The notes: generated by a model not told the origin, from the letters alone. A stretch of 64,000 nt of DNA from Vicugna pacos (GCF_048564905.1 NW_027328746.1:1302001-1366000), one strand, 5' to 3'. Numbered from the stretch's first letter, positions 12,833 to 25,322 are shown. Program-made: numbers and translations.

Positions 12833-14334
12833 CTTTTATTTTTTTTTTTTGTTTTCGGTCTATTTTAAAATAATTTCATTGAAGTCTACTCAGTTTATAA
12901 TGTTGCGTCAGTTTCTTGTTTACAGCACAACACTTCAGTTATATAGGAACATACCTGTATTCATTTTCATATTCTTTTTCAACATAAGTTACTGTAAGAT
13001 ATTAAATATATTTCCCTGTACTCTACAGTATAAACTTGCTGTTTATTCTATACATAGTCAGTATCTGCAAATCTTGAACTCCCAATATATCCGTTCCCAC
13101 ACCCTCTCCCCTCTGGTAACCATAGTTTGCTTCCTATGTCTCTGTGCCTGTTTCTGTTCTGTAGATAAGTTTGTCTTTATTTGTTTTGTTTTGTTTGTTT
13201 TGTTTTAGATTCCACATATGAGCGATCTCATATGGTATTTTTCTTTCTCTTTCTGGCTTACATCTCTTAGAATGACATTCTCCAGATCCATTCATGTTGC
13301 TGCAAATGGCATTATTTTATTATCTTTTATGGCTGAGTAGTAGTCTATGGTATAAATATACTACAACCTCTTTATCCAGTCATCTGTCAGTGGACATTTA
13401 AGTTGTTTCCATGTCTTGGCTATTGTAAATAGTGCTGCTGTGAACATTGGGGTTCAGGTGTCTTTTTGAATTAGGGTTCCTTCTGGGTATATGCCCAGGA
13501 GTGGGATTGCTGAGTCATATGGGAAGTCAATTTTTTGTCTTTTGGGGAATCTCCATACTCTTTTCCACAATGGCTCCACCAAACTGCATTCCCAGCACAG
13601 TGGAGGAGGGTTCCATTTTCTCCACAGCCTCTCCAGGATTTATTGTTTGTGAACTTTTGAACGATGGCTATTCTCACTGGTGTGAGGTGATACTTGATTG
13701 TAGTTTTGATTTGCACTTCTCTGATAATGATATTGAGCATTTTTTCATGTGCCTTTTGGCCATTTGTAGGTTTTCATTAGAGAAATGTTTGTTTACGTCT
13801 TCTGCCCACTTTTGGATTGAATTGTTTGTTTTTCTTTCTTATCAAGTGTAAAAGCTGTTTATGAATTCTGGGAATTAAGCCCTTGTCAGTCTCATTTATT
13901 GCAAATATTTTCTCCCATTCCATAAGTTGTCTTTTTGTTTTGCTTATTGTTTCCTTTGCTGTGCAAAAGCTTGTAAGTTTAATTAGATCCCATTTGTATA
14001 TTTTTGCTTGTATTTCTATTGCTTGAGTAGACTGTTCTAGGAGAACATTGCTGAGATGTATGTCAGATGTTTTGCCTATGATTTCTTCTAACTGGTTTAT
14101 AGTGTCTTGTCTACATGTTTAAGTCTTTAAGCCATTTTGAATTTATTTTTGTCTATGCTGTGAGGGAGTAGCCTAACTTCATTGATTTACATGCAGCTGT
14201 CCAGTGTTCCCTACACCATTTGCTGAAGAGGCTGCCTTTACTCCATTGTATGTTTTCACCTCCTTTGTCAAAGTTTCAATGACCAAAGGTTTTTGGGACT
14301 ATTCCTGATAATTTTGTTTATCCATTCATTGATG
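12833..14334 (-). mobile_element. L1 3' portion, antisense
   Basis: The element starts at a poly-T (about 12838-12851, the reverse complement of its A tail) and runs into ORF2. On the minus strand 13471-13740 reads [20 protein letters not shown] and [13 protein letters not shown], the L1 ORF2 C-terminal region. Plus-strand landmarks are CTCCAGATCCATTCATGTTG, TTTATCCAGTCATCTGTCAG and CCCTTGTCAGTCTCATTTAT. It is truncated and decayed, but less so than the L1 it abuts at 14335. Confidence 0.9.
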
Positions 14335-14427
14335 GATGGATATTGTTTATAACTTTTGGCTACTCCGAATGATACTGCTATTAAAATTGATGTGCAAATT
14401 TTGGTGAGAATATGTTCTCATTCTGTT

Positions 14428-14583
14428 GGCTGTACAGTTGGCCCACCATATCTGTAGTTTCCACTTCATGGATCCAGATGGCTGATTGTAAAGGGACTCG
14501 AACATCCTTGGATTATGTAATCCAGGGTGGGCGTTTCCTGAAACCAACCCCCTGAGTATACTGAGGGATGACACTATATGTAA
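14428..14583. mobile_element. Tigger/pogo-like short DNA transposon inside L1
   Basis: Starts CAGTTGGCCCACCATATCTG and ends GAGGGATGACACTATA, with degraded terminal inverted repeats and TA at both edges, the target used by Tigger elements. Internal text such as CATCCTTGGATTATGTAATC is typical of a common mammalian nonautonomous family. The flanking sequence is continuous L1 ORF2. Confidence 0.65.
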
Positions 14584-15002
14584 GAGAAGAATTGCTGAAC
14601 CATATGATAACTCTAACCTTTTGAGGAAACACCAGACTTTTCCAAAGAATCGGCACCATTGCCCCTTTCCAACGGCTGCGTATTGAGCGTTCCCATTTCT
14701 CTGCCTCCTGACCGACACTTGTTATTGTCCATGTTTTGATTATAACCATCCTATTGGGTGTAAAATGAGATCTCATTTTGATTTTGATTTGGCTAGTGAT
14801 GCTGAGCATCTTTTCATATGCTTATTGGCCAATTGTGTATCTATTTAAATCCTAGGCAAGTTTAAAAATTGGGTCGAATACCTTTGCATTGGTCAGATGT
14901 AAGCATTTGTTTTATATCCTGGATACTAGTCTGTTATTAGATATAAGCTTTGCAAAATTTTTCTCCTCTTCCTCAGATTGTCGTTTCACTTTACTTTTTT
15001 TA

Positions 15003-15126
15003 AACATTAAAACAATTTCTTTATAGGGGAGGTAATTAGGTTTGTGTTTTTGTTTGTTTGTTTGTTTGTTTGTTTATTTATTTTGCCAAGCACTCACTCT
15101 ATCACTTGAGCTACCCACTTCCCCTT
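15003..15126 (-). mobile_element. tRNA-derived SINE, truncated, inside L1
   Basis: A related SINE in antisense orientation. It includes GGGGAGGTAATTAGGTTTGT, a (TTTG)n run at about 15051-15074, and the shortened tRNA-like head GCCAAGCACTCACTCTATCA then CTTGAGCTACCCACTTCCCC. Part of the head around the B box is missing. It interrupts the older L1. Confidence 0.6.
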
Positions 15127-15960
15127 TCATTTCACTTTCTTGATGATATCCTTTGTAACAAATGGTTTTAAGTTTGATGAAGTCCAGTTTACCTTTTTTT
15201 TTTTTTTTATCACTTGTGCTCTTGGTATTGTATCTAGGAAAGCATAGTCTATCCTAGGACCACAAAGATTTATACTATGTATTCTTTTAGAAAGCTTATA
15301 AGTTAATTTTTACGTTTCTGTCTGTGATCCATTTTGAATTAATTTTTATTTGTTATATATAATAGGAGCGTCCAGATTCCAGATTCATTCTTTTGCCTGC
15401 AGATACCCAGGTGTGTCTGCACCATATGTTGAATAGACTATTCTTTCAATGGAGTGTTGCTGGCACCCTTGTGGAAAACTGACCTTAAATGTAAGTTTCC
15501 CCCCCCTGGATTTTTTATTGTGTCTCATAGATTTATGTATCCAAACTTATGCCAGTACCATAATGACTTGAGTACCTTAGATTTGTAGTAAAGTTTAAAC
15601 TGAGTCCTCCAACTTTGCTCTTCTTTTCCAAGAATGTTTTGGCTGACCTGTGTCCCTTGTATTTCCATATGAAATTTGGGATCAGTTTTTCAATTTTTGC
15701 AAAGAAGTCAGCTGGAATTCTGATAGGGATTCCATTGAATTTGTAGATCACTTTGGGGAGTCTTAACATTTTTAACAATATTGTCTACCATTCCATGAAC
15801 ATGGGATGTCTTCCATATATGTAGATCTTTTAAATTATTTTTGGTGATACTTCAAATTGTTCAATGTACAAATCTTGTAAATTTTTGTTAAATGTATCTC
15901 TCATTTTATTTTTAATGCTGTTGTAAATGGAAAGGCTGAGCTTCTTAAGGGTGGTACTCT

Positions 15961-18900
15961 ATATCAATTTGTTTATTTCTAGGATTCCTACACAGCAAAT
16001 ACACTAGGTTTATATTTGCCACATAAATCTATCCACAACTCTTCCCTCCTGCGTGTTATAAGAAACCAAGACCCAGGTTAAGCTACCTGAACACCTATGT
16101 GGAAGTGAGAAATGAGACCCTTGGGTGGGGCACAGGGCAGATGATACTGAGAGCTTATTCAGGATGGCACTATCTTAATTTCTTTTAAACAACCCTTTCA
16201 GTGTATTTAGTCAGATACATTAAGAACATGCCCTTTTGATGTGCAGAGGAGCTAAGACTATCATTTTCAAACAATTTCTAGTGAGAGCGTTGTACTTGAA
16301 AACTAATTTGCATCAATCTTTGAAGATTTATGTTTCAGGAGCTTTGACTAAAGAACAACTGTCTTTATTCAATAACGACAACTAAATGCTCAAACAACAT
16401 GTAACAGTTTGAGCAAACTGCCCCCACCACGTTGTGCTGGTTGGCTGTAGCTGTAACTGGAGTCAGCGCTTACCTCTCCCAGGACGCTTGTGCTGATCTG
16501 CTCAAAGGGGTTCGTCCAACAGTTTGTCTGTAGTCTGTTGGACAAAGCCATAAAACATTGATTTAAGTTTGCTGGAATGGAATCTATTCTTATTAATATT
16601 AAGTAAGCACATATTGAGTGCTTACTGTATGTTGGGAAATGTCCCTCAGACTCACATGAATATTATTTCTCTTAACCCTCACATATTTCCTTGTTATTCA
16701 CACTTTACAGATACAGAGACTGAGGATTAGGTCTTCTCTCTTTTGGGGGGAGCTCATTATCAATGACTGGAAGTTGGAAGGAAAAAGATATTGGTTCATC
16801 CTGGGAAAACATTTTTCTAAGAGTCAGCATTGAAGAGGGTGACCACTGAAGAGGGTGACCACTGAAGAGGGTGATCATTGTTCGAGTGAGACGAGCCCCG
16901 GGTTGTATGGAGTCAGCATCCTTGTCCTGGACACGGCACGTGTAGAGCTGCGTGGTGGTGAGGCGGCGCGGCCACTCAGGGAACGCGGATGCTGGCCATT
17001 GGTCTGTGCTCAGGCCCGGCGGGGCTTTCTCCTAAGGGCAGTGGACCGTCATTGACATTTAAAGTAGGGGAGTGGGGTGCTCTCGTAGATCACTTTTGTG
17101 CTTGTAGAATGCTTGTAAACATTTAGTAGGCTCGGCAGGAGGTGATGTGATGAGTCAGAGTAGGGTGGCTGCGAGGTGTAGCAGTGTTCAATTTTCAAGT
17201 GGTTTTCAGTCCCAGGTTTGTGGCTCAGTAGCCTTGTCACTTTGGACGACGCACTCAAGGAAGTGAAACAATTTATCTAATCAATTGAAGCAGTGGTGTA
17301 CCCACTTCCCAGGTCTGTTGTGTGGATCCAGTGTGATAACATGTGTACAGTGTGCAGCGTGGTCCCCAGCGCAGAGTCAGTGCTTAGTGAGTGCCAGTGA
17401 GTACCTGGTAGGACAGGTGTGGGTGGTGGGACTCGGTGACTGAGGAAATCTGAGCCCTGAAGGAGGGGTGCAGGCACATCTATGAGTGATGGGCCTGAGG
17501 TGGGAGAGGCAGGGAGACCTTGCCCCCCGACAAGGGGCCCTGGGCAGGACGGCTATTGGAGGAGCACCGTAAAGTCAGCTCTGTGCAGGTGGAGTTGGAG
17601 GTGCCCTTGAGACATCTAAGTGCAATGTCACGAGCTCGCAGAGGAGGTCTGGACCCGGGCTGTGCATTTTCCTATAATCTCGATCCCTGAGGATGCCGAG
17701 GTATTGATCCCTGAACGTGAAGACGTACTTTACAGGACAAGTGAATAGTAGTATCATCTCTGTCATCAGAGCTCACGTCTCTTTATTCATCACTCACTTT
17801 GCTAATTGGGTACTTACAGAGCTCACTTCACCGTCCTCCCCTGGGCTCAGGCTCCACAGTAAAGAGCTGGTGAGCCTCCCTCTTTTCCAGAAGAAGACAC
17901 ATTTATCTGGTAGCCTTCTATACCTCGCCAGACTTAGAATTTTAGTTTGTTGTTTTAATTCTATTTTCTGTTGGCCATCTCCTGACAGGAGAGAAGTTTT
18001 ACCTCATGGTCATGTTTCAATTAGCTGTTACTGAGAATTGCTGATCTGACCCATAGTGTATGTATTCTATTAACTTTGTAGAGTTCTTATCATTTTTCTG
18101 TCTTTGCCCTTTAATTCTGTTTGCCCCTTCAAGATTCTATCCTATTTGGGGCCTTTATTTTTTTTAATTAAAAAAGTCTGTTAGCAGTTAAGAAAACAAA
18201 AGAAAAGAAAAAATGTACAGGATGCCTAAATTTAGAAAATACCTAGTGTGTTTTCTGTCTCGGCAATGGAGGGTTCTAGAAACTCGTGAAAACCTTCACT
18301 ACACAAGTTCCTAAAAATGCTGATTAAGAAGTAAAACCTTCCTTCCTCATCTTTCAAGCTGCAAAGTTAATTGTCAAGAAAGTGAGGGGAACTCCTCAGA
18401 AGCCAAGACAAACCAGAAAGCAGGGATTCTGGGAGGTAAGGGAGCCTTAGAAGCCCTGGGGGGCCGGTTGGCTCCTGAGCTGAATTTCAGTTGCCCTGAC
18501 AGGAGGGCAGGAGGTGAGCCCCAGGCCTCTCACACTGGGAGTTGGATGGCTGATCCTATGTAAGGCCAAGCACATCCTGAGAAGCCTGCTTTACTAAAGG
18601 GTGAATTAGAAAAAAAGAGAAAAACAAAACATTCCTCAAGGCAAGAAAGAAAGGAAAGTGAATTTTGTTGGAAGAGGGGAAAAATAACAAATCCAAAATA
18701 AGGATATAGTTTAAAGCTGTTCTGGCATGAGAGTGACCACAAACTCCTGGCAGAAAATCACAGCTCCTCCCGGAATGAGAAGTTGTGTTTTGAATGAATC
18801 AGTGGACAGCCATTCCGAAAAAGGCCTCCAGAGTCTTCTGGATCAAGATACTGGACCCAAACACCTCTCTTCCAAGGTCTCATTTAAATAACCAGAAAGG

Positions 18901-21432
18901 TTTTAAAGGATAGAAGCCATAATCATAGTTCTATTTATTGTCATTACTATTTGCTAGGAATTCAGAGGTGACTATGGAGTTGTCTCCTCTTTTATGGACC
19001 TTACTTTCTGTTTGACATAGTTGGGGAGCTGGGTAGAGGGAGGTGTTAGTCTGTTGCAATTAGCCAGGAGAGGAGATTAAGAAAGCAGTGAAGGGTGGGT
19101 GACATTTTTTGCTGAGGACAGTCCTGTTCAGTTGGCTTTTAATTGCAGGCTCGATGAGTTGTCACTGGAGAAAATTGATCTTACGGAAGATGGACTTAAC
19201 TCAGGCCTCTTCAGAATGGACAAGTGAACCTGGAAAAAGACAGTCAAATCTGTGCAGACATTAAAGTCCACGTGAACGTGCTGTATCCCTGAGCCAAAGA
19301 TAGGGCAAGTAGGCAGCCCTTCTTGAGGACAGAGGAGTGTTTTTTAAGGTTCTCCAAGAATGAATCCCAGGGAACCGAGATGGCCAGTTGTCAAACTATG
19401 ACTTTGCTCTTTGGACGGTGTACCCACCAAGGGTATTGGCCGTTTATAGGTTTTCATTTCTCTTTAATACATGTCAGGTGATGATGACGTGGGCACAAGC
19501 GTTTGACACCTTGTCGAGGTGACTTTGGGTACCTGCCTAGAAGCGCGTGCACAGCTGCGGCTGCGTCGTACATCTTGCCGCCCATCCCGTTCCCCGGCTC
19601 CGTGATCACGGCAGAGTGGCTCCTTGTTGACCTGCCCGTCTTCTCTGTGACATTGTAACCCAAAAAAAGACTGGAGCGTAATAGCTTGGCTTTGTTCTTG
19701 TCCATCCTTCTCTTCGAATTATGATAACTGATAGTGGACCCAGTTATGTTAGCAGAAGTTCTACAAGTAGGGCTCTCAGTACAAACCTTGTAATCCCCGC
19801 TTTGTGATCTAGAGAAGCAAGTTACATTCTTCCCAAATTGTTTTGATGCACTTATGTGGGAAATTGGTGTAAGTTTGAATATGTATTTCCTCTCTGAATC
19901 ATCATGGCTAGAGATGAATGTGGGTAGACATGGAATGTGTTTTCTGTGTTTGAACTCTATGGTCCCCTAAATTCTCCCCAGCTTTTTAAAGTCATCACTG
20001 GAGTGCTACCTCCAGAGTGTCCCAAAGCATCCACCACTGCCTCTTCTTCAGACACTGTGAGTTTCCAAGTTGGAGAAGGCTGCTGGCTGGTGAGGCATTC
20101 TCTGGCACATCTCTGGCTGGCTGATGTGGGCTTAGCACCCAAGACTTGGCAGACAGTAACTAACCACGATCACGTCCATTTCTGGAACACTCATGGAGGA
20201 TCTTAGACCTATGCTAGTGGCATACGTTATTTCATATAGTTTTCCCAAGAATCATAATTAGATTTTATCCCCTGTATTAATAAGGAAACTGTCAAAGCGA
20301 GTGACGTGCAGACTTTGGACTGGAACACGGGTCTTCCTGATCCCTGTCTCTGTTCCCTCCCCGGCCTATCCTTCCAGATGGCCAGGAGACTCTTCCTCTG
20401 TCTTGAGTTTCCTGCTGATGTTACCACTCTCTTTGTTTCTAGGAGAGGAAAACAAGTCTAAACTTACTTTCCAGTTGGAAATGGAATGGAGAGTTAACGT
20501 TGGAAGCCGGGAGAGTCTGTCCTGTGATGAAGTGGTCTCCGAGCCACTTCCACTGGGACGTCACGTCACTGTCTGGGCCCCTTGCTCAGCCTGTGCACAG
20601 GTGACAGCGCAGATGTGCCGAGCAGTCCTCCCGGACAGGGCAGTGGGTTGGAAATGAGTTTGGGGATTTGGTTTCATTTCATAGGTTCCTGAGGGTCTTG
20701 GCCTGGCACTTCGAGTGGGACCATTCCCTGTCCCACAGGCTTGTGCTCTGGGCCCGTGCAGACCTGACGTGGCCTCAGCCTGAGGCTCAGGACCCGTGGT
20801 GAAGCGGAGCATCTTAGTCCAGGGTCTGCTGGAGGCTCTGACACTTGTGGGCCGCGGGACTTTGTCCAGGATGATAATAATTCCTCCCCGAGTTTCAGGT
20901 GTCCTTGCCTGTGAGCCGGGGTAGTAATCGTTTCTGAGATGATTGTAATGATTCAGTAAGGGGCGCAGCGTGTGCTGGCAGGTAGCTGCTGCTTAAGGAG
21001 CAGAAGTCGCAGTCACTCTGTCAGCCTCTCACTGTGTGCTCTGTGCTTTGAGAAGTTGTGTGTTTGGTGAAAGTCCCGCCCAAAGCCTAGGGTCTAGATG
21101 AACTGTTGTTCCTTTAGTTTCCCTTCCTTTTGCTCCTTCCCTTCTCTGCGTCTCATGTGTAGGTAGCAGATTCCTCTGTTTCAGGGAATACATGTCTTTC
21201 TAGTAAAAGGACAGGCTGAACGCGGAGAGGTGGGGCCCGGAGGGGGTCTGGAGCGTCTGCACAGCGCTGCTTCCCTGCGTTTCTGCATCCGGTCCTGTCA
21301 GTGTACAAAGTCAGCCTTCCTCTTCCTTCCTGTGTCATCGGGTCTCTGTTTTATGGGAAAACCTTTTTTACGTGTCTTTTTTCACTTACATGTTTCGTTC
21401 AGATGCTTGTTGCTTTTCTCCCTGTGCTTCAG
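15961..21432. other. Intron-like, crosses the outer test limit of the arm
   Basis: Holds the 16-bp triple repeat, MIR/L2-like pieces near 16600-16730, 17330-17420, 20225-20330 and 20855-21000, and no supported gene. There is no visible break in sequence character at 16914, in line with the arm continuing further left. The minus-strand frame at 19454-19705 was examined and not assigned. Mirrored from 59482 to the window end. Confidence 0.5.
16831..16878 (+). repeat. Three copies of a 16-bp tandem repeat
   Basis: TGAAGAGGGTGACCAC occurs twice exactly and a third time as TGAAGAGGGTGATCAT. It lies 36 bp outside the last base at which arm pairing can be tested in this window. Confidence 0.95.
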
Positions 21433-21646
21433 CGTTCCGAGGAGAGAATTCAGAAGTGCAGCATCCTCTCTGAGCTCTATGAGTTGATCGGCTTCCAATG
21501 CAATTCCGCCTTCTTCAAGCGGGTGGCCCCCGTGCAGCGCGTGGCCCCCGGCATCCCGGAGCCTGGCTGGAAGGCCTGCTACCGACTCCTCCTACAGACG
21601 CTTCCTGGTTACAGTCTGTCGCTGGACCTGCAGGACTTCAGCAAAG
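21433..21646 (+). pseudogene. TRAPPC9: TRAPPC9 exon in left arm, frame open
   Basis: The 214-bp block follows an acceptor (CTGTGCTTCAG) and ends before GTGTTG, a weak donor. It reads [20 protein letters not shown], continues [20 protein letters not shown], and ends [31 protein letters not shown]. This corresponds to the TRAPPC9 segment that in human runs from [20 protein letters not shown] to SLSLDPKDFSRG and directly follows the exon relic at 4603. By eye about three quarters of residues match the human protein as I recall it, lower than I would expect of a working mammalian orthologue, and one residue (E) is missing near the start. The frame is open, but the upstream exon is broken and the next expected exon ([20 protein letters not shown] in human) was not seen, so I class it as part of a pseudogene. 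Confidence 0.85.
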
Positions 21647-21744
21647 GTGTTGGAACTAAAACATTGCTTCAGTCCCATTAACCACGCCTGGTTTGGGCCC
21701 TACTGTCCTGTCTCATCAGGGTGAATTCTGATTCGTGTAGAACA

Positions 21745-21952
21745 GGGCTCAGCAGACTTTTTTCTGTCAAGGGCTTGGGAGTGAATATTTCAGGGTCTGC
21801 AAGCCTCCTGATCTCTGGTGCAGCTTCTCAGCTCTGCTGTTCAGACGCCAGAGCAGCCGGACAATCCACACACCCACAAAGCTTTATTAACAGCGGTGGC
21901 TGGGGCTGGATTGGGGGTGTGAACTGCAGTTTGTCCCCACAGCCTCCTCACT
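21745..21952 (+). mobile_element. hAT-Charlie-type nonautonomous DNA transposon
   Basis: Begins near CAGGGCTCAGCAGACTTTTT and includes GAATATTTCAGGGTCTGCAA, CAATCCACACACCCACAAAG and AAAGCTTTATTAACA, ending near GAACTGCAGTTTGTCCC. This is the common MER1-type short hAT element whose consensus, as I recall it, starts CAGGGGTCAGCAAACTTTTT. It encodes no transposase. One of the two arm differences found (21826) lies within it. Confidence 0.75.
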
Positions 21953-21989
21953 ATTGACGCCTGCACCAGAGCGTGCACTTGCGACAATG

Positions 21990-22985
21990 GGTGAACCTAC
22001 ACTGACACGTCATCATCACCCAGATCCCATGCCTGACACTAGGGTTTACACTTGGTGGTGTGCACTCTGTGGGTTTGGACAGATGTACAATGACATGTAT
22101 CCACCGTCACAGCATCATACAGAGTAGTCTGTCTCAGTGACCCTAAAAATGCTCCATGCTGCACCTCATTCATTGCTCCATCCCCTCTAGCCTCTGACAG
22201 CCACTGATCTTTTAGTCTCTGTGCTTTTGCCTTTCCCAGAACACCATACAGTTGGAATCAGACAGTTGCAGAACCTTCCCAGATTGGCTTCTTTCACTTA
22301 ATAATATGTATTTAAGGTTCCTCCATGTCTTTCCATGCCTTGATAACTCATTTCATTTTAACACCAAATAATAGTCCATTTTCTGGCTGGACCACAGTTT
22401 ATTTATCCATTCACCTACTGAAGAACAGCTTAGTTGCTTCTGAGCTCTGGTGATTATGAATAAAGCTGCTATTAACATCTGTATGCAGATTTGTGTGTGG
22501 ACATAAGTTTCCATTTTGTCGAGTAAACACCAAGGGGCACAGTTGCCGGATCATATGGTAGGAGTACGTTTAGTTTTGTAAAAAATTGCCAGACCGTCTT
22601 CCAAAGTATCTGGGCCATTTAACATTCCCACCAGCAATGCATGGGAATTCCTGTCGCTCCACGTCCTCACCAGCATTCGGTGCTGTCAGTGTTCTGCGTT
22701 TTGGCAGTTCTGACAGGTGTGCAGTGGTACCTCGCTGTTTCAGTCTGCAGCCCCTTGATGACAGATGCTGTGGGGCATGTTTCCATAGACTTCTTTGGCA
22801 TCTAGGTTTCTTCTATGATGAGGTGTGTGTTCAGGCATTTTGCTCATTTTTTAATCAGGTTATTCATTCTTCTTGTTGAGTTTAAAGAGATTTGGGTATA
22901 TTCTGGATATCAGCCCTTTATCAGTGTGTCCCTGCCCTTCACCTGCAGCACCAGAGTTGTCCTTTGGGTCTCAGTGGAGTGTCAG
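21990..22985 (-). mobile_element. Old L1 (L1M-like) in left arm
   Basis: Antisense L1 sequence of an old mammalian subfamily. Recognisable blocks are the 3' region around CATACAGAGTAG, then TGGAATCAGACAGTTGCAG, TTTATTTATCCATTCACCTA, GGCACAGTTGCCGGATCATA and CATTCCCACCAGCAATGCA. No long ORF2 frame remains. It adjoins the hAT element at 21745. Confidence 0.85.
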
Positions 22986-24495
22986 CTCTTCAAAGATGTT
23001 CCCTGTCTTCCCTCAGCCTAAATACAGTCCTTGTATTTTTCACTTTCATTGACTCATTTTGTTCTTTTTAAATAGCATTTCCCGTAATTTGTAAGTACAT
23101 TAAAAGAAACGGTAATGATTGAACACTGCCTCCCCGACCAGGCGGTGTGCCCTGTGAGAGCAGAGACCCTGTCCCCACTCACCATGTCCCATGACAGCAC
23201 ATGGCAGATGTGCATGTAAATGTTTGTAACTTGGGGCCAAACCTGATGAGCAGCTATGACGACATGTGTTGGCTAATATTTATTGAATAGAGTTTGTTTC
23301 TTGATCTTAATTATTAAATCACATGAATGAAACATGTTTCTTTTGGAAAATAAAACAACAAAGCACACCTCCATGTGATTGGTACTTTCTACTTAGCCTT
23401 CTGACCCAGGAGGGGTTGTTCACCATCATTTTGTGGAGGAGGTTGGGGAGGTAAAGTAGGAGAGTGAGATCAAATAAAGTAAAAATGATAACTATCAGCT
23501 GGCTTTATTTTCACTAAGACATAAAAGTTACTTTAAACCCTATCTCAGCTGCTGTTCTGTTGTTTTAAACACTTCTCATAGAATTAAATGGAAGCCCACT
23601 AAACCCTGAAAGGGAAATTGTGTTCTCAGGATCTGAAAAGTGTTTATGTCTATTTCTTGAGATGCACCTTTTCCCTGCTGGTTACAGAAAGTCGAGGCGG
23701 GAACACAGCCGTGCGCTGTGTGTGTCTGCCGGCTTCACGGGCTGCTCACAGTCATTTTCATTTTCTTGTGTTGCAGTGTATGAAGGTTTTCCATCAGACC
23801 GTTTGTTCAGCCCTTTCCTGAATGAGGGATTGAATTTTCCACAGGAAATCTTATGAAAGAGAGTGACAAGGCACATGGGTTTCCCAAAAAGCAATAGTTG
23901 ATGTAATAAACTCTCACACTGGTGAACTTTTTGAATACAAACGGGTTGAAAATTTTATCACTAGGTCATATGCCACAAATCTGTCTTAAGAATAAAAAGA
24001 TTCAGGTTTTATAGAAGAAGCAGTTTGAATCAAGTAGAAATTATAATTTGTACACTATTTGGTGTTAGAACCTATAATCAGTCTTATCATAATTGCCTGT
24101 GGTAGGAACTGGATCATTATTTATTTATTTAAAAAAAATCCACTAGGTGCTATTTGCCCCATTCTTGATGCGGCAGTGCTGAGGTTAGTTAAGTTGGGCC
24201 ATTTAGAATTCTTTGCTACGTTTTCGGGACATTGATTTCAGCCTCTTTATCTTTTTTAGAATCTCTTATTTTGTGTCTGCCTTTGGTCTTTTGACAACGT
24301 GGAAACACTGCAGGGATCTGTCTGTCCCTTTTTTCCTGTCTTTGTGGGAAAAGATTTCTATAAGGCAGACTATTAGGACATTAAGGATTTTATGTGGGGT
24401 AAGTTTGGTCAGCTCTAAGGGTTATAATTAATATGTATTAATACTTGCTATTCAGCTAATGTTAGTAAAATTATAAAATAACTTAAGTATACATC
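22986..24495. other. Intron-like, no gene seen (left arm)
   Basis: AT-rich with no recognised element up to the young L1. Mirrored at 56419-57928. Confidence 0.5.
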
Positions 24496-24511
24496 AATAA
24501 GTATAGTACAA

Positions 24512-25322
24512 ATGTTCAATATCACTAATTATCAGAGAAATGCAAATCAAAACTACAATGAGGTATCACCTCACACCAGTCAGAATGGCCGTCATTCAAA
24601 AATCCAAAAATGACAAATGCTGGAGAGGCTGTGGAGAAAGGGGAACCCTCCTACACTGCTGGTGGGAATGCAGGTTGGTGCAGCCACTGTGGAAACCAGT
24701 GTGGAGTTTCCTCAGAAGGCTAGGAATAGACTTACCATATGACCCAGGAATCCCACTCCTGGGCTTGTATCCAGAAGGAAATCTACTTCAGGATGACACC
24801 TGCACCCCAATGTTCATAGCAGCACTATTTACAATAGCCAAAACATGGAAACAGCCTAAATGTCCATCAATAGGTGACTGGATAAAGAAGATGTGGTTTA
24901 TTTATACAATGGAATACTACTCAGCCATAAAAACCGACAACATAACGCCATTTGCAGCAACATGGATGCTCCTAGAGAATGTCATTCTAAGTGAAGTAAG
25001 CCAGAAAGAGAAAGAAAAATACCATATGAGATCACTCCTATGTGGAATCTAAAGACTCATGGACAGAGAATACAGACTTGTGGTTACCAGGGGGGTAGAG
25101 GGTGGGAAGGGATAGATTGGGATTTCAAAATTGTAGAATAGATAAACAAGATTACACTGTATAGCACAGGGAAATATACACAAAATGTTATGATAAATCA
25201 CAGAGAAAAAAATGTGACAATGAGTGTGTATATGTCCATGAATGACTGAAAAATTGTGCTGAACACTGGAATTTGACACAACATTGTAAAATGATTATAA
25301 ATCAATAAAAAATGTTAAAAAA
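24512..25322 (+). mobile_element. Young 5'-truncated L1 with target site duplication
   Basis: The insert is 811 bp and ends in an A-rich tail. It is flanked by perfect 16-bp direct repeats AATAAGTATAGTACAA at 24496-24511 and 25323-25338, the mark of target-primed reverse transcription. It keeps an open 170-residue C-terminal piece of ORF2 (24540-25052) with [25 protein letters not shown]-type L1 sequence, then [13 protein letters not shown]. The 3' UTR ends near CAACATTGTAAAATGATTA, similar to camelid L1 tails as I recall them. Little decay suggests a fairly recent insertion, present in both arms. Confidence 0.93.

Larger units (their letters stand above)
14335..15960 (-). mobile_element. Older L1, antisense, interrupted
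   Basis: A second antisense L1 fragment beginning around GGATATTGTTTATAACTTTTGG. The minus strand 15533-15778 reads LPKVIYKFNGIPIRIPADFF then IPNFIWKYKGHRSAKTFLEK, typical L1 ORF2. It is interrupted by a Tigger-like element (14428-14583) and a SINE (15003-15126), which arrived later. Many stops show an old insertion. Confidence 0.85.

Noticed and set aside
19454-19705. Minus-strand frame starting MDKNKAKLLRSSLFLGYNVT
   Set aside because: Reads somewhat like protein but matches no family I know and lacks clear splice context.
24540-25052. 170-residue open frame as a host gene
   Set aside because: It is the C-terminal end of L1 ORF2 within an insertion flanked by target site duplications; the same applies to its mirror at 55862-56374.
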